This document shows, piece by piece, positions 1-8,541 of a DNA stretch of 64,000 nt. The stretch is taken from assembly GCF_017311575.1 (NCBI RefSeq), contig NZ_JAFFQY010000011.1, positions 62,001-126,000 of the forward strand, given 5' to 3'. The position numbers and the translations under genes are program-made. This DNA is from Roseococcus thiosulfatophilus (GTDB taxonomy: Bacteria; Pseudomonadota; Alphaproteobacteria; Acetobacterales; Acetobacteraceae). Within the stretch, counting starts at the first letter, position 1; each line of letters opens with the position of its first letter. The notes under the pieces are model-generated. The model had not been told where the DNA came from, ran no database searches, and saw nothing but the letters and a program-made list of their open reading frames with translations.

Positions 1-16
1 GCCGGACGGCCGGGTG

Positions 17-736
17 TCACAACCCGGCCGCGGCACTCGCGACGCCGCGGCGGCCCGCCTGGGCTTCCGCGGTCTGCAGATGCTCCGCCGCGTCGTTGCG
101 GAGGCGCTGGGCCGTGCTCTCGGGGCAGCGCACGCTCTGGAAGAGGTCGCTGCCCGGGTTCGTCACCTCGAGCTTGGCGCGCACGCGGCAGACCAGGCCG
201 CGGGTGTTGCCCCGGCTCGCGCCATGCCAGCGGCGCAGCGCCTCGGTCCAGGAACCATTGTTCTCGCGTGCCCAGCGCGCCAGGATCCCGCCGGCCCAGT
301 CGGCGGCGGTGAAGGGGTCCAGCGGCCAGTCCTCGCCGCGCGCATGGACGCGGGCGTTCACCTGCATGCAGCCGGCCATCACGCTGCCCCGCGCCTGGCG
401 GAGCAGGCGGCGCGCGTCATCGAGGTCCGAAGGGTAGTGCGGCGTGCCGCCGATGGAGAGGGCATGGGCGTGCAGCCCGCTCTCCGAAAGGGCGATGGCG
501 GTCAGCAGCCCGCGGGGCAGGCCATGGATGTCCTCGGCCCGGCGGGTGGCGAGCAGGCAGGCCGCCCGGGGGCCGCGCGTGGCACCCCGGAAATTGGGAT
601 CGAAGGCCGGCAGCAACTCCTGCGGGGCGTCGCGCATGCGCGGCTGATCCGCCCGCGCACTACTTGGCGCGACAGAAAAGCCGACCGCGAGGACGCAGCC
701 AGCAAGTATTCCGAAAGCAAAGCGCTTGTACGCCAT
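17..736 (-). CDS. Lytic transglycosylase (SLT-fold) family protein
   Basis: Predicted periplasmic murein-cleaving enzyme of 239 residues. The start at 736 gives a clean signal peptide (MAYKRF, a hydrophobic stretch, then an A-x-A-like site ending SARA, about residues 1-29). The lysozyme-like core carries ALSESG, where the Glu is the expected catalytic acid, and continues through GCMQVN and DPFTAADWAGGIL, which match the SLT fold in order. The final roughly 40 residues are Ala/Arg-rich and poorly conserved. The reading frame stays open far upstream of 736, but that part looks like antisense shadow of the next gene. It stands alone, divergent from the TctC-like gene. The exact substrate is unknown; a conjugation or secretion-linked transglycosylase is possible but no such genes are nearby. 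Confidence 0.75.
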   Translation of the reverse strand: MAYKRFAFGILAGCVLAVGFSVAPSSARADQPRMRDAPQELLPAFDPNFRGATRGPRAACLLATRRAEDIHGLPRGLLTAIALSESGLHAHALSIGGTPHYPSDLDDARRLLRQARGSVMAGCMQVNARVHARGEDWPLDPFTAADWAGGILARWARENNGSWTEALRRWHGASRGNTRGLVCRVRAKLEVTNPGSDLFQSVRCPESTAQRLRNDAAEHLQTAEAQAGRRGVASAAAGL

Positions 737-895
737 GCGGGGGCCCCGGGGTACGCGCCGATCCGGCGCCGCCGCGGGAAGGTGATGCCCGTCCAACATG
801 AAACAGCGCGTAGCATGCTGTGACGCGAAAGGGCAACCCAAGTGGTTTTCCTGATGCCAGGACTGCCCCATCTGACGGAGAAGGAGGGGATATTC

Positions 896-1873
896 ATGCC
901 CAATTCCCGCCGCATTCTGCTCACGGCTGCCACTTTTGGTTTTGTGCCTTTGGCGGCGCGCGCCCAGCCCGCACCGGTGCGCCTCATCGCGCCCTTCTCG
1001 GAAGGCGGCGTGGCGGACATCGCCGCCCGCCGCTTCGCCCGTCACGCCACGCGGCACATGGGCGCCGGGGCGCCACCACTGCGCGTTGAGAACATGCCCG
1101 GCGCCTCGGGCGCGCTGGGCACCGCCGCCGTCGCGCGCGCGGCACCCGATGGCGAGACGCTGCTGCTGGCGCGCGTCGCCTCCTCCGCCATCCTGCCCGC
1201 CACCGATCCGCGCACCGGCTATGGCGTGGATGACTTCACCTGGCTCGGCCTGCTGGATGCCAACCCCTTCGTCATTGCCGTGCCGGCGGGCGCGCCCTTC
1301 GCGGACCTTCCCGCGCTGCTGGCCAGGCTGCACGACACGGTCCAGCCGCCGCTGCGCTTCGCCACCAGCGGGCCCGCCACCCTGCTCGACCTCGGCATCC
1401 GCAAGATGTTCGTCCTCGCCGGCCTGCCCATTGACGCGGCGGAGGCCGTGGCGACGCGTGGCGGGGGCGAGGCGGTGGCGGCCCTGCTGTCCGGCGAGGC
1501 GGATTTCCTGGGCGGCAACCTCGGCGACATGATGGAGGCCATCCGCGCGCGGCGCGTGCGGCCGCTCGCCATTGCGGGCACGGCGCGGCTGCCTTTGCTG
1601 CCGGACGTGCCCAGCACCGCCGAGGCGGGGCTGCCGGACATGGCCTACCTGTCGGGCTGGAGCGCCATCGCCGCGCCCGCCGGCCTGCCGGACGACCTGA
1701 CCCGCCACTGGGAAGGCGTGATCCAGCGCACCGGCGCCGACCCGCGCTGGATCCGCGAGACCGAGGCCGAGGGCAGCCGCCCCCTCGTCACCGATGGCGC
1801 GGGTGCCAGGGCGCATGTGCTGGCGCAGATCGCCCTCTACCGCGACATCGCGCGGCGGCTCGGCCTGGGCTGA
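896..1873 (+). CDS. TctC/Bug-family periplasmic solute-binding protein
   Basis: Substrate-binding protein of the tripartite tricarboxylate transporter type, 325 residues. The ATG at 896 is preceded by a strong ribosome site (AAGGAGGGG, 881-889) and begins a signal peptide ending near ARAQP (about residue 25). The mature part opens with the typical PVRLIAPF-GG-AD pattern, then VENMPGASGALG and the late DVPSTAEAGLPD block, all standard for the family. No membrane subunits tctA/tctB are adjacent, so it is an orphan binding protein, a class that is common in Burkholderiales and Acetobacteraceae. The ligand cannot be inferred from sequence; small carboxylates are usual. Confidence 0.85.
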   Translation: MPNSRRILLTAATFGFVPLAARAQPAPVRLIAPFSEGGVADIAARRFARHATRHMGAGAPPLRVENMPGASGALGTAAVARAAPDGETLLLARVASSAILPATDPRTGYGVDDFTWLGLLDANPFVIAVPAGAPFADLPALLARLHDTVQPPLRFATSGPATLLDLGIRKMFVLAGLPIDAAEAVATRGGGEAVAALLSGEADFLGGNLGDMMEAIRARRVRPLAIAGTARLPLLPDVPSTAEAGLPDMAYLSGWSAIAAPAGLPDDLTRHWEGVIQRTGADPRWIRETEAEGSRPLVTDGAGARAHVLAQIALYRDIARRLGLG

Positions 1874-2043
1874 GGGCAGCCTCCGAAAACCTGCCCCATT
1901 TCACCGGCCATGCGGTTGACGGATCGCGGCGCGGGGGCAACCCTCTGGCCGCGATGATCGCTCGCGGCATGAATGCTGACGCCGATCCCGGGGGAGTTGA
2001 ATTCCGCGATGACGCCACACGCCAGAAAGGGGGCCAAACGCCC

Positions 2044-3210
2044 ATGAAGAACCCCGCCTACATCGTCGGTGCCTTCGAGCATCCGACGCGCAAGGCCGAA
2101 ACCAAGTCCACCGCCCAGCTCCATGCGGAAGTCGCCTATGGCGCGCTGCAGGATGCGGGGCTGCAGGCCTCCGACATTGACGGCTATTTCTGCGCCGGCG
2201 ACGCCCCCGGCATGGGCGGCCTGTCCATGATCGACTACATGGGCCTCAACAAGCTGCGCCACTACGACACGACGGAGAGCGGTGGCTCCTCCTACGTGAT
2301 CCATGTGGGCCATGCGGTCGAGGCCATCCTGCAGGGCAAGTGCAACGTCGCGCTGATCACGCTCGCCGGCCGTCCGCGCGCCGAGGGCATGCAGACCGGC
2401 ACCGCCGTGCGCAGCATGGGCGTGGGCGTGCCGGATGAGAGCTTCGAAATCCCCTATGGCCGCACCATCGCGACCATGCACGCCATGGTCGCGACGCGCC
2501 ACATGTACGAGTTCGGCACGACCAGCGAGCAGCTCGCCTGGATCAAGGTCGCGGCGTCCACCCATGCGCAGTACAACCCGCACGCCATGCTGCCCAAGGT
2601 GGTGACGGTCGAGGATGTGGTGAACTCGCCCATGGTGGCGGACCCGCTGCACCGCCTCGATTGCTGCGTGATCTCCGATGGCGGCGGCGCGCTGATCGTG
2701 GCGCGGCCCGAGATCGCGAAGTCGCTGAACCGCCCCAAGGTGGGCGTGAAGGGCTGGGGCGAGGCCTACAAGCACCAGAATGCGGGCGGCATTGACCTCA
2801 CCTACTCCGCCGCCGCCATGTCCGGGCCGATGGCCTATGAGAAGGCCAAGGTGAAGCCTTCCGACATCAAGTACGCCTCCATCTATGACAGCTTCACCAT
2901 CTCGGTGCTGGTGCAGCTCGAAGACCTCGGCTTCTGCGAGAAGGGCAAGGGCGGCCAGTTCGTGCAGGATGGCGGCCTGATCTCGGGCGTGGGCAAGCTG
3001 CCCTTCAACACGGATGGCGGCGGGCTCTGCAACAACCACCCGTCCAACCGCGGCGGTATGACCAAGGTGATCGAGGCGGTGCGCCAGGCGCGCGGCGAGG
3101 CGCACCCGAAGGTGCAGGTTCCGAACGCGGACCTCGTGCTCGCCAACGGCAAGGGCGGCAACCTCGGCACGCGGCATGGCTGCGGCACCGTCATCCTGGA
3201 GAGGGAGTGA
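2044..3210 (+). CDS. Thiolase-like acyl-CoA acetyltransferase (SCP-x/nonspecific lipid-transfer type)
   Basis: A 388-residue protein of the thiolase superfamily, closest in style to sterol-carrier-protein-x-like acetyl-CoA acetyltransferases that pair with DUF35 proteins. The start at 2044 follows a purine-rich run (AAAGGGGG). The N-terminus (AYIVGAFEHPTRK, then AYGALQDAGLQASDIDGYFCAGD) fits the first thiolase half. The second half has SIYDSFTISVLVQLEDLGFC and the glycine-rich ending HGCGTVIL. It overlaps or abuts the DUF35 gene immediately downstream; together they form the usual thiolase plus OB-fold/zinc-ribbon partner module for beta-keto thiolysis of an unknown acyl-CoA. The substrate is unassigned. 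Confidence 0.85.
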   Translation: MKNPAYIVGAFEHPTRKAETKSTAQLHAEVAYGALQDAGLQASDIDGYFCAGDAPGMGGLSMIDYMGLNKLRHYDTTESGGSSYVIHVGHAVEAILQGKCNVALITLAGRPRAEGMQTGTAVRSMGVGVPDESFEIPYGRTIATMHAMVATRHMYEFGTTSEQLAWIKVAASTHAQYNPHAMLPKVVTVEDVVNSPMVADPLHRLDCCVISDGGGALIVARPEIAKSLNRPKVGVKGWGEAYKHQNAGGIDLTYSAAAMSGPMAYEKAKVKPSDIKYASIYDSFTISVLVQLEDLGFCEKGKGGQFVQDGGLISGVGKLPFNTDGGGLCNNHPSNRGGMTKVIEAVRQARGEAHPKVQVPNADLVLANGKGGNLGTRHGCGTVILERE

Positions 3211-3215
3211 TCCTC

Positions 3216-3614
3216 ATGGCAACGCAAGCCTTTGACCGCACGCCCCAGGCGCCCGCGGAAAGCCCCGACAACAAGCCCTATTTCGACGGCTGCCGCGAGG
3301 GCAAGCTGATCCTGGGCAAGTGCAAGGACACGGGGAAGCTGTTCCACTACCCGCGCCATGTCTCGCCCTTCACGCTCTCGAACAATGTCGAGTTCGTCGA
3401 GGCGAAAGGCACCGGGGAGATCTACTCCTGGTCGGTCGCGCGCGGGAAGGAGCCGTTCTGCGTCGCCTATGTGAAGCTCGATGAAGGTCCGATCATGCTG
3501 ACCAACATCATCGAGTGCGACCTGGACGCGCTGAAGTGCGGCCAGAAGGTGAAGGTGAAGTTCAAGGCGACCGAGGGCGATGGCGCCCCGGTGCCGATGT
3601 TCGTGCTGGCCTGA
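3216..3614 (+). CDS. DUF35 / OB-fold acyl-CoA-associated protein
   Basis: A 132-residue partner of the upstream thiolase. The start is taken at ATG 3216 because GAGGGAG (3201-3207) sits about 8 bases ahead; a GTG at 3207 overlapping the thiolase stop is an alternative that adds three residues. The N-terminal rubredoxin-like zinc-ribbon segment is degenerate: only isolated cysteines remain (GCREGK and GKCKDTGK) and the second Cys pair is replaced by FHYPRHVSPF. The C-terminal OB-fold (FVEAKGTGEIYSW, PIMLTNI) is intact. Such proteins form complexes with thiolases and are thought to help bind acyl-CoA. A rho-independent terminator follows. Confidence 0.8.
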   Translation: MATQAFDRTPQAPAESPDNKPYFDGCREGKLILGKCKDTGKLFHYPRHVSPFTLSNNVEFVEAKGTGEIYSWSVARGKEPFCVAYVKLDEGPIMLTNIIECDLDALKCGQKVKVKFKATEGDGAPVPMFVLA

Positions 3615-3636
3615 AGTCAGGTCGGATCCGGTAAGG

Positions 3637-3666
3637 AGCCCCCGCCGGAAACGGCGGGGGCTTTTT
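3637..3666 (+). terminator. Rho-independent terminator after thiolase/DUF35
   Basis: A perfect 11-bp stem (AGCCCCCGCCG with CGGCGGGGGCT) closes a GAAA tetraloop and is followed by a run of T (3662-3666). It ends the rightward thiolase/DUF35 transcript. The reverse strand has no T run, so it is not clearly bidirectional for the convergent SDR gene that ends at 3672. Confidence 0.9.
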
Positions 3667-3671
3667 CGTGT

Positions 3672-4454
3672 TCAGCCCATCGAGGAATTGAACGCGCCGC
3701 CATCCATCACGAGGTTCTGCCCCACGATGAAGCCCGCCTGCGCGCTGCACAGGAAGGCGCAGGCGCGGCCGAACTCGTCGGGGTCGCCGAGACGCCCGGC
3801 GGGGTTGCGCGCGGCGTTGGCGGCCAGCTCCTCCTCGGCCGTCTTGCCGCTCTTGGCGGCGGCCGCGGCCGCGTTGCCGCGCAGCCGGTCGGTGAGGAAG
3901 GGGCCGGGCAGCAACCCGTTGATGGTGACGTTGTGCGCCGCCACCTGGCGCGCCAGCCCCGCCACGAAGCCCGTCAGCCCCGCCCGCGCGCCATTGCTCA
4001 TGCCCAGCGCCGGGATGGGCGCCTTCACCGAGGCCGAGGTGATGTTCACGATGCGCCCGAAGCGCCGTGCGATCATGCCATCCACCACCGAGCGGATGAG
4101 GAAGATCGGCGTCAGCATGTTGGCGTCGAGCGCCTTGATCCAGGCGTCGCGCTCCCAGTCGCGGAAATCGCCAGGGGGCGGGCCGCCCGCGTTGTTGATC
4201 AGGATGTCCGGCTCCGGGCAGGCGGCGAGCGCGGCGGCACGGCCTTCCTCGGTGGTGATGTCGCCGGCCACGGCCGTCACATCGGCGCCGGTGGCGGCGC
4301 GGATTTCGGCGGCGGTGGCCTCCAGCGCCTCACGCCCGCGGGCCGTGATGACGAGGCGCACGCCTTCCCCTGCAAGCGCAAAAGCGCAAGCGCGGCCGAG
4401 CCCCTTGCTGGCCGCGCAGACGATCGCGCTGCGCCCCTTGATGCCGAGGTCCAT
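3672..4454 (-). CDS. Atypical short-chain dehydrogenase/reductase
   Basis: A 260-residue SDR-fold protein starting at ATG 4454 behind AAGGGAGAG. The Rossmann signature is altered to CAASKGLGRA in place of TGxxxGxG. NNAGG and the SDR serine region (NITSAS) are present. The usual catalytic YxxxK is not seen: the segment reads LGMSNGARAGL, so the Tyr is lost and the Lys appears as Arg if aligned by the following AGL. This MSNGARAG form recurs in a recognised SDR subgroup, so it may be a real family with altered chemistry or a non-catalytic role. It is last in a leftward run (prpB, deacetylase, DUF192, SDR; 28-base gap to DUF192). The substrate is unknown. Confidence 0.8.
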   Translation of the reverse strand: MDLGIKGRSAIVCAASKGLGRACAFALAGEGVRLVITARGREALEATAAEIRAATGADVTAVAGDITTEEGRAAALAACPEPDILINNAGGPPPGDFRDWERDAWIKALDANMLTPIFLIRSVVDGMIARRFGRIVNITSASVKAPIPALGMSNGARAGLTGFVAGLARQVAAHNVTINGLLPGPFLTDRLRGNAAAAAAKSGKTAEEELAANAARNPAGRLGDPDEFGRACAFLCSAQAGFIVGQNLVMDGGAFNSSMG

Positions 4455-4482
4455 GGTTCTCTCTCCCTTGGTGTGGTGAAGT

Positions 4483-4971
4483 TCAGCGGGCGGTGCCGAA
4501 GATGCGGTGCTCGACCAGATCTCCGACGCGCAGCCCGAAGCGTTCGGCGGCCCCCGCCTGCAATTCCAGCGTGGCGCGCACGGGGCCGCGGCTGTCTATC
4601 GTGGCGAGGCTGAGGGGTGTCGCGCGCTCATGGATGCGATGGATGCGGCCATCGGCGCGGATGAACACCATGTCGAGCGAGATGAGCGTGTTGCGCATCC
4701 ACATGGAGCTTTCGCGCGGCGCGCCCCAGTCGAAGAGCATGCCCTCGTCCGGCTCCATGCTGCTGCGGAACATCATGCCGACCATCTGCTGATCGGGGCT
4801 CAGCGCCATCTCGGTGCGGAAGGTGTGGCGCGTGCCGTCGCGGGTGACGATGACCAGCGGCTCCGTGGGCAGGCGCGGCTGGGGTCGGTCCACGCCGGGC
4901 TGGGCGGCGGCCATGAAAGGCGCGAGCAGGAGGGCGAGCAGGAAGGGGCGCTTCTTCATGGCCGCCATCAT
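4483..4971 (-). CDS. DUF192 family secreted protein
   Basis: A small secreted protein of the DUF192 family. A start at 4971 gives 162 residues and an ATGA overlap with the upstream deacetylase stop; ATG 4959 (MKKRPF, 158 residues) is equally plausible, and both keep the signal peptide (LLALLLAPFMAAAQP). The mature domain contains the hallmark blocks MVGMMFRSSM, EGMLFDW, MWMRNTLISLDMVFI and LELQAG. The biochemical role of the family is unknown. Position in the leftward prpB operon is the only context clue. Confidence 0.8.
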   Translation of the reverse strand: MMAAMKKRPFLLALLLAPFMAAAQPGVDRPQPRLPTEPLVIVTRDGTRHTFRTEMALSPDQQMVGMMFRSSMEPDEGMLFDWGAPRESSMWMRNTLISLDMVFIRADGRIHRIHERATPLSLATIDSRGPVRATLELQAGAAERFGLRVGDLVEHRIFGTAR

Positions 4972-6089
4972 GCCATGGCGAAGAGGCTTTCGGGCAGCCC
5001 CCGGGCGAGCAGGGCGCGCACCTCCGCGCGCACGGGGCCTTCGCGCGGGGTGTCGAGCAAGGTGGTGAACCAATGCGGCGCGGGGTTGCGGCCGGCGGCG
5101 CGGTGGAAGCTGAGGCCGCGCAGCACCTGTTCGGCGGCGTCCGGCAGGCGCAGCGGCGGGGCGATGCCGTTCAGCTCCGCCCAGGCCAGCGTCCAGCAGC
5201 GCGCCACGGACCAGGGGTTGTAGCCCCCTCCCCCCAGCAGGATCAGCCGCGGCGCGGCGCCACGCAGGGCCGCCACGAGGTCCCGGTGCGCGTTGTTGGA
5301 CAGCGCCAGGCGCGAGAGCGGGTCTTCCAGCAGCGCGTCCGAGCCGCATTGCAGCATGATGGCCTGGGGCTTGAGGCGGGCGATGAGGGGTTCGATCAGC
5401 CCCTCCCGCAGGGCGCGCATCTCGGTGTCGTGGAAGCCCTCGGGCACGGGCAGGTTCAGGGCCTGGCCGCCGGCCATGTCCTCGGCCGCGCCGGAGAAGG
5501 GCCAGCGCGCGCCCTCATGGATGGAGACGGTCACCACGCGCGGCTCGTCCTGGAAGGCGTCCTGCACGCCATCGCCGTGATGCGCATCCACGTCGAGGTA
5601 GAGGAGGCGCGTCAGCCCTTGGTCCAGCCAGGCCAGCAGCCCCAGCACGGCGTCGTTCACATAGCAAAAGCCGCTGGCCCGATCGCGCCGGCCATGATGC
5701 GTGCCGCCGCCGGGCACATGCACCACGCCACTGTGGCGCGTCAGTTCAGCCGCCAGCAGCACGCCGCCCGCGCTGGTGGCCGGGCGGCGGAAGACCTCGC
5801 GATAGACGGGGTTGCCGTCGGCGCCGATGCGGTAGCGGTCGCGGTCCTCGGCGCTCACCGCCTGCGTGGCTTCGGCGCGTTGCAGGGCCGCGATGTAGCC
5901 GGGGTCGTGGAAGCGCGTCAGCGCCGCGACATCCGCCATGGGGCTGTCGCGGTATTGCGCGGGCTCCACCCAGCCCAGCGCCCGGATCAGGTCGAGCGTG
6001 GTGGAGACGCGCGGGATGGCCAGCGGGTGCTTGGGGCCATAGGTGGAGCGGCGATAGATCTCGCTGCCCACCAGCAGCGGGCGGCTCAA
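4968..6089 (-). CDS. acuC: Histone-deacetylase-family protein, AcuC-like
   Basis: Zinc-dependent deacetylase of the arginase/HDAC fold, about 373 residues. Metal and active-site blocks are clear: GGGTHHGRRDRASGFCYVND, LDVDAHHGDGVQ and LLGGGGYN. There is no ATG in frame near the start; TTG 6089 is chosen because it forms a TTGA overlap with the stop of prpB, and GTG 6071 is an alternative. AcuC proteins deacetylate acyl-CoA synthetases such as AcsA. Placement directly after prpB suggests a role in controlling acetyl- or propionyl-CoA metabolism by lysine deacylation, which is inference from context. A second HDAC-fold gene lies at 58938. Confidence 0.82.
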   Translation of the reverse strand: MSRPLLVGSEIYRRSTYGPKHPLAIPRVSTTLDLIRALGWVEPAQYRDSPMADVAALTRFHDPGYIAALQRAEATQAVSAEDRDRYRIGADGNPVYREVFRRPATSAGGVLLAAELTRHSGVVHVPGGGTHHGRRDRASGFCYVNDAVLGLLAWLDQGLTRLLYLDVDAHHGDGVQDAFQDEPRVVTVSIHEGARWPFSGAAEDMAGGQALNLPVPEGFHDTEMRALREGLIEPLIARLKPQAIMLQCGSDALLEDPLSRLALSNNAHRDLVAALRGAAPRLILLGGGGYNPWSVARCWTLAWAELNGIAPPLRLPDAAEQVLRGLSFHRAAGRNPAPHWFTTLLDTPREGPVRAEVRALLARGLPESLFAMA

Positions 6090-7009
6090 GAGCTTTGCGG
6101 CATGCCCTCGGGGATGATGGTCCGCACCAGGCTCGCGTCCAGCTCCTCGTATTCGTGGTAGCGGATGGTGGCGTAGAGCTCGGCCCGGGTCTGCATGCGG
6201 TCCAGCGCGCCCTGCGTGCCGCCCTCGGCCGCGATCTGGGCGTAGAGCTTTTCCCAGGCCTTGGCGGCGATGCGCAGGTGGGAGACGGGCCAGATCACCA
6301 TGGAATAGCCCATGGATTCGAACTCGGCGGCGGTGAAGAAGGGGGTGCGGCCGAACTCCGTCATGTTGGCGAGCAGCTTCACGCCCGGCATCCGCCGCGC
6401 GAACTCGATGAACATGTCGCGGGTGACCAGCGCCTCGGGGAAGATGGCGTCGGCGCCGGCTTCCAGGTAGCGCTTGGCGCGGTCCACGGCGGCGTCCATC
6501 CCCTCGCTCGCCACCGCGTCGGTGCGGGCGATGACGTAGAGGTGGCGGCGCGCCTTGCGGGCGGCGGCGACCTTGGCGGCCATCTCGTCCACGGAGGCGA
6601 GCTTCTTGTCGTTCAAATGGCCGCACTTCTTGGGGAGGTGCTGGTCTTCCAGGTGCACGGCGGCCGCGCCCGCATCCTCGAAGGCGCGGACCATGTGCAT
6701 GACGTTCAGCGCCTCGCCATAGCCGGTGTCGCCGTCCACCAGCAGCGGCATTCCGGTGGCGCGCGCCACCTGGCGGATGTGGAAGCAGACATCCTCGACC
6801 GTGATCATGCCGAGGTCGGGCAGGCCCATGGTGGCGGACATGGCGGCACCCGAGAGATACAGCGCCTCGAAGCCCTGCTTCTGCGCCAGCAGCGCGGCCA
6901 GGCCCAGATGGGCGCCCGGCATCTGCAGGATGTTCGGGCGGTCCAGCAGGGCGCGGAAACGCTCGCCGGCGGGGCGGTCGGGGAGGTCGGCGCCGATCAC
7001 ATAGGGCAT
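6086..7009 (-). CDS. prpB: Methylisocitrate lyase (PrpB) of the ICL/PEPM superfamily
   Basis: A 307-residue enzyme expected to split 2-methylisocitrate into pyruvate and succinate in the methylcitrate cycle for propionate. The start at 7009 follows GGAG with 7-base spacing. The KKCGH catalytic signature is at residues 127-131, preceded by LLVDGDTGYGEALNV (Mg site) and followed by VIARTDAVASEGMDAA and IFPEAL, all in family order. Length matches PrpB (about 295-305) rather than the longer AceA. No prpC/prpD are in the window. A related oxaloacetate decarboxylase or carboxyphosphonoenolpyruvate mutase cannot be fully excluded, though KKCGH favours lyase. Confidence 0.85.
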   Translation of the reverse strand: MPYVIGADLPDRPAGERFRALLDRPNILQMPGAHLGLAALLAQKQGFEALYLSGAAMSATMGLPDLGMITVEDVCFHIRQVARATGMPLLVDGDTGYGEALNVMHMVRAFEDAGAAAVHLEDQHLPKKCGHLNDKKLASVDEMAAKVAAARKARRHLYVIARTDAVASEGMDAAVDRAKRYLEAGADAIFPEALVTRDMFIEFARRMPGVKLLANMTEFGRTPFFTAAEFESMGYSMVIWPVSHLRIAAKAWEKLYAQIAAEGGTQGALDRMQTRAELYATIRYHEYEELDASLVRTIIPEGMPQSS

Positions 7010-7029
7010 GGGCGGGGCTCCGGTCTGGG

Positions 7030-7047
7030 CGTGATCACCGGATCACG
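7030..7047. promoter_or_regulatory. Inverted repeat upstream of prpB
   Basis: A perfect 7-bp dyad, CGTGATC-ACCG-GATCACG, fills most of the 51-base gap between the antiporter stop and the prpB start. It could be a repressor operator for prpB or a small RNA hairpin. There is no T run, so it is unlikely to be an intrinsic terminator. The function is inferred only from symmetry and position. Confidence 0.4.
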
Positions 7048-7060
7048 CGGGGAAAATCGG

Positions 7061-8461
7061 TCAGATGAAGAACAGGAAGGTGCACAGCACGAAGAGCGGC
7101 ACCAGGAACAGGCAGGCCCAGGCGAAATAGCCGAAGAAGGAGGGCATCCGCACCCCGTTCTCCTCCACGATGGCCTTCACCATGAAGTTCGGCGCGTTGC
7201 CGATATAGGTGTTGGCGCCCATGAACACCGCGCCGGCCGAGATGGCGGCCAGCGTCGCGGCCCCCTGCGTCATCAGGAAGGCGGGGTCGCCGCCCGCCAG
7301 GTTGAAGAAGACCAGGTAGGTGGGCGCGTTGTCGAGGAAGCTCGACAGCCCGCCGGTCAGCCAGAAATACACCCAGGGGATGGGCGCGCCGGCGCCATCG
7401 GAGGTCAGCGCCACCAGCGGCGCCATGGCCCCCGCGGGGCCGGCCTTCAGGATGGCGATGACCGGGCCCATGCAGATGAAGATGGCGGCGAAGAGCTTGG
7501 CCACCTCCGCCATCGCGCCCCAGGTGAAGCCATTCGCCTCGCGCAGGGTCTTGGAGGTCAGCAGCATGGAGACGGCGGTGACGCCCAGGAAGATCGCGAT
7601 GGCGACCAGCCGCTCGATGCCGATGGTCTGGCCCAGCACGGTGGTGGTGCCCGGGCTCCAGATGCCCTGGAGCAGCACGCCGAAGACCACGACGAGGATG
7701 AGGGCGACGTTCACCCAGCCCTCGATGGACAGGCGCACCCGCGCGCCCTCGAAGCCGGGCTTCACCGGCTCCTTCGCGTAGAGCCAGCTGTCCAGCAGGA
7801 AGTAGATGCCGAGCAGCGCCACGGCGCAGAGCGCGAAGGGCAGGAAGAGGTGGATGGTGGGCCAGAAGAAGGACACGCCCTTCAGGAAGCCGAGATAGAG
7901 CGGCGGGTCGCCGATGGGCGTCAGGCTGCCGCCGATGTTGGACACCAGGAAGATGAAGAAGACGAAGCTGTGCACCTTGCGCGTGCGGTCGGCATTGGCG
8001 CGCAGCAACGGGCGGATCAGCAGCATGGAGGCGCCGGTGGTGCCCATCATGCTGGCCAGGATGGTGCCGACGGCCAGGATGGCCGTGTTGGTCAGCGGCG
8101 TGCCCACCAGCGTGCCGCGCAGCAGCACCCCGCCGCCCGTGGTGTAGAGCGCCAGCAGCAGCACGATGAAGGGGATGTATTCATCCACCAGCACGAAGGC
8201 GACCTCGTTCGCCGCCGCCCCCACCCCGAAGAGGGCGGCGAAGGGCACGAGGAAGGCCGCCCCCCAGGCGGCCGCCACCTTGCCGTAGTGGTGGTGCCAG
8301 AAATGCGGGGCCAGCAGCGGCATCAGCGCGATGGAGAGCAGGATGCCCGCGAAGGGCAGGCCCCAGATCAATCCGATCTGGCTGCCATCTATGGACGCGG
8401 CATGGGCGGGGGTAACGACACAGGCGAGCAAGAGCGCGATCAGAACCGGACGCAAGGCCAC
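7061..8461 (-). CDS. Ion transporter superfamily (CitMHS/NhaD-like) sodium:proton antiporter
   Basis: A 466-residue polytopic membrane protein with roughly 11-12 hydrophobic segments; the first may be a cleaved or signal-anchor segment (MALRPVLIALLLACV). The start codon is GTG at 8461. Two inverted halves are suggested by LMGTTGAS-like text (SMMGTTGASMLLI) and by SNIGGSLTPIGDPPL, matching the re-entrant-loop motif of the IT superfamily (NhaD, ArsB, CitM). LSSFLDNAPTYLVF and GANTYIGNAPNFMVK form the second set. The substrate is most likely Na+/H+ exchange, but citrate or other anions are possible. It may be the first gene of the leftward prpB operon. Confidence 0.78.
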   Translation of the reverse strand: MALRPVLIALLLACVVTPAHAASIDGSQIGLIWGLPFAGILLSIALMPLLAPHFWHHHYGKVAAAWGAAFLVPFAALFGVGAAANEVAFVLVDEYIPFIVLLLALYTTGGGVLLRGTLVGTPLTNTAILAVGTILASMMGTTGASMLLIRPLLRANADRTRKVHSFVFFIFLVSNIGGSLTPIGDPPLYLGFLKGVSFFWPTIHLFLPFALCAVALLGIYFLLDSWLYAKEPVKPGFEGARVRLSIEGWVNVALILVVVFGVLLQGIWSPGTTTVLGQTIGIERLVAIAIFLGVTAVSMLLTSKTLREANGFTWGAMAEVAKLFAAIFICMGPVIAILKAGPAGAMAPLVALTSDGAGAPIPWVYFWLTGGLSSFLDNAPTYLVFFNLAGGDPAFLMTQGAATLAAISAGAVFMGANTYIGNAPNFMVKAIVEENGVRMPSFFGYFAWACLFLVPLFVLCTFLFFI

Positions 8462-8541
8462 CCCCTGGAAAAAGCGGGCAAGGCTTTCCCCAAAAAGCCC
8501 CGCGCGTCAACAGAACGACCACGGTTTCCAGCCCTTGGGAC

